Source of the DNA: Helicobacter canis
GTDB lineage: Bacteria; Campylobacterota; Campylobacteria; Campylobacterales; Helicobacteraceae
Assembly: GCF_008693005.1 (NCBI RefSeq)
Contig: NZ_VXKE01000014.1
Span: 62,001-126,000, forward strand
DNA length: 64,000 nucleotides
Direction: 5' to 3'
The position numbers and the translations under genes are program-made. Under the pieces are notes generated by a model. That model searched no databases and was not told where the DNA came from. It saw only the letters and a list, made by a program, of their open reading frames with translations. This document shows, in pieces, positions 57,268 through 64,000 of this stretch (within the stretch, counting starts at the first letter, position 1; every line of letters starts with the position of its first letter).

Positions 57268-60200
57268 ATGGGCTACACGCATTTACATTTACATACAGAA
57301 TATTCTATGCTTGATGGTGCTAATAAGCTAGAAGTGCTCGCCAAGCGGCTTAAAAGCCTTGGTATGACAAGTGTCGCTATGACTGATCACGGCAATATGT
57401 TTGGCGCGATTGACTTTTATACAAAGATGAAAAAGCAGGGCATATCGCCTATTATAGGGATTGAGGCATATTTGCACAATGCCGATGATATTGGGGATAA
57501 AAGCTCTAAAGCCCGCTATCACCTGTGCCTTTATGCCAAAAATGAGCAAGGCTATAGGAATCTAATGAAGCTTAGCTCGCAGTCCTTTATCCACGGCTTT
57601 TACTACTACCCACGGATCAACAAAAAGCTTTTAAAAGAGTGTAGCGAGGGGCTTGTGTGCTCATCTGCCTGCCTTGCAGGGGAGGTAAATTTCCACCTAA
57701 ATCAAAGCGAGAGAAACTTGAAATACGGCGCAGGTGGCTATGAAGCGGCTAAAAAGGTCGCACTAGAGTATAAAGAAATCTTTGGCGATGATTTTTACCT
57801 AGAGCTTATGCGCCACGGAATCCCAGAGCAAGAAGCCATAGACTCCCATATACTGCGCTTAAGTAAGGAGTGTGGGATCAAAATCATCGCTACTAATGAC
57901 GCCCACTACCCTACGCGAGAGGATGCGGGATTCCAAGAGGTGGCGATGTGTATTGGCACAGGGCGCACCTTACAGGATAAAAGTCGCTTGCGCCATAGTG
58001 TGGCGGAGTTTTATGTCAAAAGCGAGCAGGAGATGGCAAGGCTCTTTGCCGATGTGCCACAAGCCTTAGAAAATACCCAAGAGATCGCGCGTAAATGCGC
58101 GGATTTTAGCATTGATCTAAAAGATGAGAAAAACAACCCCCCAACTCCACCGACTTTCAAATTTACCAAAGAATACGCAAGTGCTGAGGGGCTAGACTTT
58201 GAAAACGATGAAGAATACTTCATCTACAAATCTAAGCAAGGACTAGAAAAACGCCTGCAAAATGTCCCAGAAGAGAAGCACCAAGAGTATCGCGATAGGC
58301 TTGAGTATGAAATGGAGATTATTGCAAAGATGAAGTTCCCCGGCTATATGCTCATTGTGTGGGATTTTATCAATCAAGCTAAAAAGATGGGCATACCGGT
58401 GGGTCCGGGGCGTGGTAGTGCGGCAGGAAGCCTTGTGGCATTTTGCTTAGGGATTACAGATATTGATCCTTTGCGCTATGACCTGCTCTTTGAGCGATTC
58501 TTAAACCCAGAGCGCGTGAGTATGCCCGATATTGATACAGACTTTTGCCAGCGCAGGCGCGGCGAGATTCTAAACTATATGATTGATCGATATGGTAAAT
58601 ACAATGTCGCCCAAGTCATCACCTTTGGTAAAATGCTCGCAAAAGGCGTGATACGCGATGTCGCGCGCGTGCTAGATATGCCTATAAAAGAAGCCGATAG
58701 CTTTGCCAAGCTTATCCCAGAAAAGCTAGGGATCACTTTGAAGGGCTATGAGAAAAATGGCGAGTTTATCGAGGGGGCTTGGGAGCTAGAGCCAAAGATC
58801 CAAGAGCTAGTCGCAAGCGATCCGCTAGCAGCGAAAGTGTGGGAGTTTGCCCTAAAGCTAGAGGGCTTTAATCGCAACGCCGGCAAGCACGCGGCAGCAC
58901 TTGTGCTAGATAGTGAGAGAGAGCTATGGCATAAAACACCTCTATATGCTGGCACTGATGGGATTATACTCACGCAGTATTCTATGAAATACCTTGAAGC
59001 AGTAGATTTGATCAAGTTTGACTTCTTGGGGCTAAAGACGCTCACGGTGATTGATGATGCGCTAAAAATCATCGCAGACCGCTATGGCAAGCAGATAGAC
59101 TTCTTGCAAGTTGATGTCAATGATGCAAAAGTCTATGAGCTCCTGCAAAGTGGGGATACAATGGGAGTCTTCCAAGTGGAATCTGGTATGTTCCAAAGAC
59201 TCAATCGCAGACTAAAGCCCACAAACTTTGAAGATATTATCGCAATCATTGCTCTTGGTCGCCCCGGACCTATGGAATCTGGTATGGTAGATGACTTCAT
59301 CAACCGCAAGCACGGCTTAGAGCCTATCACTTATATGTTTGATGAGCTAGAGCCGATTTTGAAGCATACTTATGGGACGATTGTCTATCAAGAGCAAATT
59401 ATGCAAATCGTGCAAGTTATCGGTGGCTTCTCGCTTGGCGAGGCGGATTTGATACGGCGCGCTATGGGGAAAAAAGACGAGCAGATTATGGCAGATAATA
59501 AGCAGAAATTTATCCAAGGGGCGCAGAGCAATGGCTTTGATGTGCAAAAGGCTAGCGATTTGTGGGAGCTTATTGTTAAATTTGCTGGCTATGGGTTTAA
59601 TAAGTCGCATTCTGCGGCGTATGCGATGATCACCTTTGAGACGGCGTATCTTAAGACTTACTATGAGCACGAGTTTATGGCAGCTCTTCTTACAAGCGAG
59701 TCTAATAAAATCGATAAAGTCGCAGAGTATGTCGAGGAGGCAAAGCGGCGTGGTATGGAGACACTACCCCCTCATGTCAATTTATCGGATCAGTTTTTTA
59801 GCGTTGCTGATTGGCGCAATGGAGAGAAAAAGATCGTTTTTGGGCTAGGAGCGATACGGGGAGCTGGCGAAGATGCTATGGGCAGTATCATTGCGTGCAG
59901 GAAGAGTGGGGGAGAGTTTAAGGATTTGGAAGATTTCATTTCTAGGGCGGATTTTTCTAAGATTACCAAGCGCGTTATGGAGCCTTTGATCAAATCTGGT
60001 AGCCTTGATAATCTAGGCTACACACGCGCAACAATGCTTAAAAATATCGATGAAATTTGCGAGATCGGGCGCAATAAGCAAAAACTCGCGGGCGAGATAC
60101 ATAACTCGCTCTTTGCCGACTCACAAGATGAGCTAGCTGGAATCCGCTTTAGCTTTAGCAATATAGAGGAGTTTGATCAAAAAACCACACTTGATTATGA

Positions 60201-60894
60201 GTATGAGTGCTTGGGGCTTTATATCTCTGGGCATCCGCTAGAGTCGTATCGCAAGCAAATTACAGCACTTAAGGGTGTCTCGCGTATCGGGGCACTAGAG
60301 CAGCTAGAAGATGGCTCTAATGTAATGCTTGCGGTAAAAGTTGTAGGCTTGGAAAAGCGCGTTTCCAAAAAGGGCAATATCTATGGCGTGCTAAGTGTGA
60401 TCGATCTTTCCGGGAATGCCAACATTACGATATTTGAGAGCACTATCGCTAAGCTTGATTGTATGGATCTAAATGAGCCTATAGTGCTTAGTGGGAAGGT
60501 GGATTCTAGGGATAGTAAGAAAGAGTTTCGCGCATTTGATGTGCTCTGCCTTGAAGATGCCAAGCAAGCTAAAATCCGCCTAAAATACCAAAAGGACAAA
60601 GATGTCCAAGAAGAAGCAAGCGAGATAATCCCTATCCATATTGATCCAAAGAGTCTAGGCTCTGGCTGCGCGCTAGGGATCGTGCTAGATAGGGAGACTG
60701 ATGTGGCGCATTTAGAGCGTATCTCGCAGTGTGCTAAGAAGCATAGCGGCAGCCAAGAGCTGCATATCATCATCAAAGAAGCAGGCAGGAATTATGTCTT
60801 TGTAAGCGATCTTAAGGTGAGTAGCTCGATCACGCAGGAGCTTGGCGAGTTTGCTTGGGAAGCGCGCAAAACTATAGGAGAGCCGCAAGGCTAA
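57268..60894 (+). CDS. dnaE: DNA polymerase III alpha subunit
   Basis: 1208 residues, replicative polymerase. PHP domain at the start (THLHLHTEYSMLDGANK, MTDHGNMFGAIDFY). Palm catalytic Asp residues in RVSMPDIDTDFCQRRRG (about 416-432); GRPGPMESGM (about 663) and GYGFNKSHSAAYA mark the fingers and active site. An OB-fold (NVMLAVKVVGLEKRVSKKGN) lies near 1020. Length normal. AAGGAG precedes ATG 57268. Confidence 0.97.
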   Translation: MGYTHLHLHTEYSMLDGANKLEVLAKRLKSLGMTSVAMTDHGNMFGAIDFYTKMKKQGISPIIGIEAYLHNADDIGDKSSKARYHLCLYAKNEQGYRNLMKLSSQSFIHGFYYYPRINKKLLKECSEGLVCSSACLAGEVNFHLNQSERNLKYGAGGYEAAKKVALEYKEIFGDDFYLELMRHGIPEQEAIDSHILRLSKECGIKIIATNDAHYPTREDAGFQEVAMCIGTGRTLQDKSRLRHSVAEFYVKSEQEMARLFADVPQALENTQEIARKCADFSIDLKDEKNNPPTPPTFKFTKEYASAEGLDFENDEEYFIYKSKQGLEKRLQNVPEEKHQEYRDRLEYEMEIIAKMKFPGYMLIVWDFINQAKKMGIPVGPGRGSAAGSLVAFCLGITDIDPLRYDLLFERFLNPERVSMPDIDTDFCQRRRGEILNYMIDRYGKYNVAQVITFGKMLAKGVIRDVARVLDMPIKEADSFAKLIPEKLGITLKGYEKNGEFIEGAWELEPKIQELVASDPLAAKVWEFALKLEGFNRNAGKHAAALVLDSERELWHKTPLYAGTDGIILTQYSMKYLEAVDLIKFDFLGLKTLTVIDDALKIIADRYGKQIDFLQVDVNDAKVYELLQSGDTMGVFQVESGMFQRLNRRLKPTNFEDIIAIIALGRPGPMESGMVDDFINRKHGLEPITYMFDELEPILKHTYGTIVYQEQIMQIVQVIGGFSLGEADLIRRAMGKKDEQIMADNKQKFIQGAQSNGFDVQKASDLWELIVKFAGYGFNKSHSAAYAMITFETAYLKTYYEHEFMAALLTSESNKIDKVAEYVEEAKRRGMETLPPHVNLSDQFFSVADWRNGEKKIVFGLGAIRGAGEDAMGSIIACRKSGGEFKDLEDFISRADFSKITKRVMEPLIKSGSLDNLGYTRATMLKNIDEICEIGRNKQKLAGEIHNSLFADSQDELAGIRFSFSNIEEFDQKTTLDYEYECLGLYISGHPLESYRKQITALKGVSRIGALEQLEDGSNVMLAVKVVGLEKRVSKKGNIYGVLSVIDLSGNANITIFESTIAKLDCMDLNEPIVLSGKVDSRDSKKEFRAFDVLCLEDAKQAKIRLKYQKDKDVQEEASEIIPIHIDPKSLGSGCALGIVLDRETDVAHLERISQCAKKHSGSQELHIIIKEAGRNYVFVSDLKVSSSITQELGEFAWEARKTIGEPQG

Positions 60895-60914
60895 ATCATC
60901 TAAAAGGAGCAATT

Positions 60915-62396
60915 ATGGCTTGTGTTTTACAAATTGGTGCAGGTGGGGTTGGAGGCGTAGTAGCGCATAAAATGGCGAGCAATCGTGGGAGTTTTACTCG
61001 CATTATCTTAGCTTCTCGCACACTTAGCAAATGTCAAGCAATAGCAGATTCTATTAGAGAAAAGGGCTTAGGTGAGATTGAGATAGATTCTGTCGATGCA
61101 GATAGCGTAGAATCTGTGGTGGCTTTGATTGAAAAATACCGCCCAAAACTCGTGGTAAATGTCGCGCTGCCTTACCAAGATTTAAGCATTATGGAAGCTT
61201 GCCTACGCACAAAAACGCATTATTTAGACACGGCAAACTATGAGCATCCAGACTCCGCGCATTTTGAGTATAAAGAGCAGTGGGCGTATGATACACGCTA
61301 TAAACAAGCAGGGATTTTTGCTTTGCTTGGCAGCGGGTTTGACCCGGGCGTTACAAATGTATTTTGTGCTTACGCACAGAAGCATTATTTTGATGAGATT
61401 CATAGCATTGATATTTTGGATTGTAATGCAGGGGATCACGGCTATGCGTTTGCTACGAACTTTAACCCTGAAATTAATCTAAGGGAAGTGAGTTCAAAGG
61501 CGAGATATTGGACGAAAGACATTAGGGATTCTAATACAGAATCTAATAGCCTTGTTTCACAAGCTGACTTAGCCTTGAATCCGGATTTAAAGCAAGATAC
61601 TATTTATCGTAAGTTTGAGCGAGAAGAGAAGCATTTTACTCTAGATTCTAATACGCAGGATTTGAAAGTAGAATCTTACTTTAATGGGCAGTGGCGAGAC
61701 ATTGCCCCTTTAGCCTTGATGAAAGAGTGGGATTACCCAGAAGTTGGCGCGAAAAATAGCTATTTGCTTTACCACGAAGAGTTAGAATCGCTTATCCGCA
61801 ATATCAAAGGTTTGCGGAAAATCCGCTTTTTTATGACTTTTGGCGAGAGCTATCTTACACATATGAAATGTTTGGAGAATATCGGCTTTTTACGCATTGA
61901 TGAAGTGGCACACAAGGGCGGCAAAATCGTGCCCATTGAAGTGCTAAAGACGCTTCTGCCAGACCCAGCAAGTCTAGCAAGTCGCACAAAGGGGCAAACG
62001 CACATTGGCTGCTATATGAAGGGCGTGAAAGATGGGAAAGAGCGCACGATTTATATTTATAATATTTGCGACCACGAGGCTTGCTACAAGGAAGTTAATG
62101 CGCAAGGTGTGAGCTATACCACAGGTGTGCCAGCGATGATTGGAGCAAAGCTGATATGTGAAGATAAATGGGGGCTAAACCAGCCAAAAACACCAAACAA
62201 CGCAGATAATGGTGATATGCCAAAGGGCGGGGAGCATCAAGGCATAGATTCTAGTAGTGGTAGTGGTGTGTGGAATATGGAGCAAAACGACCCCGACCCC
62301 TTTATGCACGAACTCAACAAACAAGGACTCCCATACATCGTCTGCGAGATAGAATCTAATGGCAATTTAAAAGTGCTAGAAGATGGGAGAAAATAG
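60915..62396 (+). CDS. Carboxynorspermidine dehydrogenase / saccharopine dehydrogenase-family protein
   Basis: 493 residues from ATG 60915 (AAGGAG upstream); the frame upstream overlaps dnaE. NAD(P)-binding VLQIGAGGVGGVVAHKMA, then GSGFDPGVTNVFCAYA, the catalytic region DCNAGDHGYAFATNFNPE, and HIGCYMKGVKDGKERTIYIYNICDHE. Family of CASDH, which makes carboxy(nor)spermidine in the epsilonproteobacterial spermidine route. It is longer than the usual about 400 residues: extra Asn/Ser/Asp-rich segments occur near 205-240 (NTESNSLVSQADLALNPDL) and 425-455 (KTPNNADNGDMPKGGEHQG). Confidence 0.87.
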   Translation: MACVLQIGAGGVGGVVAHKMASNRGSFTRIILASRTLSKCQAIADSIREKGLGEIEIDSVDADSVESVVALIEKYRPKLVVNVALPYQDLSIMEACLRTKTHYLDTANYEHPDSAHFEYKEQWAYDTRYKQAGIFALLGSGFDPGVTNVFCAYAQKHYFDEIHSIDILDCNAGDHGYAFATNFNPEINLREVSSKARYWTKDIRDSNTESNSLVSQADLALNPDLKQDTIYRKFEREEKHFTLDSNTQDLKVESYFNGQWRDIAPLALMKEWDYPEVGAKNSYLLYHEELESLIRNIKGLRKIRFFMTFGESYLTHMKCLENIGFLRIDEVAHKGGKIVPIEVLKTLLPDPASLASRTKGQTHIGCYMKGVKDGKERTIYIYNICDHEACYKEVNAQGVSYTTGVPAMIGAKLICEDKWGLNQPKTPNNADNGDMPKGGEHQGIDSSSGSGVWNMEQNDPDPFMHELNKQGLPYIVCEIESNGNLKVLEDGRK

Positions 62397-62489
62397 AGAT
62401 TTGCAATACAAAATAAATCGCTTAAGCAAGATATGGGGAAGTTTTACTAAGCTTTATAGCAAAAGCACATAAAAACACAAAGGCAAACA

Positions 62490-64000
62490 ATGGACTACAA
62501 AAAAGCATTTTATAGCAAATTAGAGGAATGTTATCTCGGTGCAAAGATAAAAGCCTATGAAAGGGCTAATACACCACAAAATACGCAAAGCAGCACAAGC
62601 AACGCACAAAGCGGTTTTAGCAATCTTTTAAGCATAAAAGAGCAGTATTTTTCCCACATAAAAACCTACCTAGATTCTGCTATCCCAAATGATGATTTTA
62701 ACTCACACGATATTTACAACAAGCTTTACACCTTTTTTGAAAGTTATCTTAATGATACAGGCACACCATTTTTCCACGATACGCCGCTGTATAAAAACAT
62801 TTATGCAAAAGTCTATACCAATTCCAAAGATACAAGCCTTTTTTATAAAACAAAAGATTTATACTATGTCAAAAGTGATACGCTTTATACTAGCCTTACT
62901 TTAAGCGATGAAAATGAGCTAGCCCAAATCTACTTTGATACAAGTGAATACACGCAAAATGCTGATAATACCAAGCGAAAGCTTATATTCAAACTTGATA
63001 AAATCGAGCAAACAGGCACAGATACACAAGATTCTATACCCATCATTTATATCAAGGTTTTAAGTCAAAAGGATTTATTCCCCGATCTTAATGCTGTGTT
63101 TAAAGAAAATAGCAACGAATTGAGCGAAGATTTTATAAAATCCCTAAAAGCACATAAAATCCCCCTAGATGAAGCACACATAAAAAAGCTTTTTACAAGC
63201 TATAAAAAGCAAAATGAAGTAGATTTTTTTATCCACAAAAATGCAAGGGCGTTTTTACAAGAGCAGTTTGACTTGTGGTTTTATCATTATCTTTATAAAG
63301 ACAGCGAGTTTCAAGAATGGAGTGTAAAATCCATATCACATTTACAAAGGATTCGCAATATCGCCTTAGAAATAATAGGGCTTATAGGCGATTTTGAAGA
63401 TGAGCTAAAGGCTGTGTGGTTAAAGCCTAAGTTTGCGAAAAAAGTAAATTATGTCTTTAGCCTTGATTTGATTTTAAGGCATTCAGTATTGAGTGATAAA
63501 TCAGGGAGTGCTTCGCCTTGTTCACTGCAACGCACGCTTAGTGCGTCTCATTCGCAAGACTTGCACAACCCTAATTTCTCATCTCAATCCTTAGAATGCC
63601 AAGATTCTAATAAAACTCAATCGCAAAATACTGCACTTTTAGATTCTATATGCAAAGACAAAGGCTTTGAAAAGCAAATCAAAGAATGGCAGGATTTAGG
63701 GCTTATTGATGAGAGTTTTCAAGCACAAAATATAAGCGAAAAAATATTGAGTGATGACAAATATAAATTCCTACCCATTGATACAAAGCATTTTAGCAAA
63801 GAGGTAAAATACAAGATTCTAAGTGTGTTTGATGATATAGAATCTATCCTTAATGGTGAGCTAATAAAAGCAGATAATTTTCAAGCACTAAACTCCCTAA
63901 TGCCAAAATATCAAAACAAAGTGGATTTAATCTATATTGACCCGCCTTACAACACGAGCAACAACGATTTTGTTTATATGGATAAATTTAATCACGCATC
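62490..64000 (+). CDS. Type III-like DNA adenine methyltransferase (partial, runs off window)
   Basis: Open from ATG 62490 to the window end, more than 503 codons. The N-terminal domain has IYNKLYTFFESYLND and KDLYYVKSDTLYTSLTL, matching the long N-terminal region of large Mod-type methyltransferases. The catalytic motif VDLIYIDPPYNTSNNDFVYMD (DPPY) lies at 63926-63988, preceded by FQALNSLMPKYQNKVD. A/T-rich and asparagine-rich, like the Type IIG gene and unlike neighbours. An inserted segment at about codons 330-367 is palindromic element E, in frame. The restriction subunit, if any, would lie beyond the window. Confidence 0.88.
   Translation, partial: MDYKKAFYSKLEECYLGAKIKAYERANTPQNTQSSTSNAQSGFSNLLSIKEQYFSHIKTYLDSAIPNDDFNSHDIYNKLYTFFESYLNDTGTPFFHDTPLYKNIYAKVYTNSKDTSLFYKTKDLYYVKSDTLYTSLTLSDENELAQIYFDTSEYTQNADNTKRKLIFKLDKIEQTGTDTQDSIPIIYIKVLSQKDLFPDLNAVFKENSNELSEDFIKSLKAHKIPLDEAHIKKLFTSYKKQNEVDFFIHKNARAFLQEQFDLWFYHYLYKDSEFQEWSVKSISHLQRIRNIALEIIGLIGDFEDELKAVWLKPKFAKKVNYVFSLDLILRHSVLSDKSGSASPCSLQRTLSASHSQDLHNPNFSSQSLECQDSNKTQSQNTALLDSICKDKGFEKQIKEWQDLGLIDESFQAQNISEKILSDDKYKFLPIDTKHFSKEVKYKILSVFDDIESILNGELIKADNFQALNSLMPKYQNKVDLIYIDPPYNTSNNDFVYMDKFNHA
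63478..63591 (-). repeat. Palindromic element, copy E (inverted)
   Basis: About 114 bp; the reverse complement shares AGGATT, GATGAGAAAT and TGATTTATC with copies A-D at the same offsets within one base. Apical hairpin ACGCAC/GTGCGT around TAAGC (offset 46-62) and CTTG/CAAG (34-37/72-75). Translated in frame in the methyltransferase; LSDKSGSASP and FSSQSLEC match [10 protein letters not shown] and FSSQNLES of copy B. Confidence 0.78.

Overview
This window is chromosomal DNA of a Helicobacter, most likely an enterohepatic-type species rather than H. pylori. The evidence is gene content and order: kdsB, a DsbC-like thiol-disulfide protein and a UPF0323 lipoprotein in the order known from H. pylori HP0230-HP0232; a TolC/HlyD/two ABC-2 permease block like HP1489-HP1486; LPP20-family and Hof-type outer-membrane proteins; LpxR; the futalosine enzyme MqnD; ribB fused to a dead GTP-cyclohydrolase domain; and a carboxynorspermidine dehydrogenase. 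Base composition looks mid-40s percent GC by eye. I cannot name the species.

Layout. 1-6.4 kb: serS, a PIN-PhoH ATPase, a PhnA-like protein, a Cache chemoreceptor and cysK. 6.4-11.3 kb: accessory island with a Type IIG restriction-modification gene broken by adjacent poly-A, poly-T and poly-G tracts, a hicBA pair with a frameshifted toxin, and dispersed palindromic repeats. 11.3-17.8 kb: a paired SMR exporter, a secreted DUF1561 (leptospiral VM-type) protein, yggS, and the fabH-plsX-rpmF-DUF177-ndk cluster. 17.8-20.6 kb: two paralogous lipoproteins and a DUF4105 protein behind a T19 tract. 20.6-27.2 kb: envelope and polysaccharide genes (kdsB, DsbC-like, GT25, WbpD-like acetyltransferase, nucleotide-sugar dehydrogenase) and tRNA-Asn. 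27.2-44.5 kb: NDH-2-like oxidoreductase, copper-type TonB receptor, luxS, efflux outer-membrane factor, LPP20, periplasmic DNA ligase, hemD, LpxR, a TolC/HlyD/ABC exporter, dus and a beta-barrel protein. 44.5-62.4 kb: housekeeping genes (gatA, guaB, mnmC-like, galU, mqnD, tRNA-fMet, tRNA-Gln, FIST chemoreceptor, ribBA, exbD, Hof-type porin, cytochrome c peroxidase, dnaE, carboxynorspermidine dehydrogenase). 62.5 kb to the end: a Type III-like DNA methyltransferase running off the window.

Three unusual layers cross gene boundaries. (1) A palindromic element family of about 114 bp, five copies (A-E), lies inside three open reading frames, in two orientations, always open and read in a conserved frame. 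Its ends are conserved, and its hairpin stem changes sequence between copies while keeping base pairing at the same offsets. This resembles Rickettsia palindromic elements in concept, and I know of no description for Helicobacter. (2) The word TAGAATCTA/TAGATTCTA is extremely frequent in genes and spacers, and inverted pairs of it form perfect hairpins just after genes, as uptake-sequence pairs do in Neisseria and Pasteurellaceae. (3) Phase-variation tracts sit in a restriction gene and in a lipoprotein promoter.
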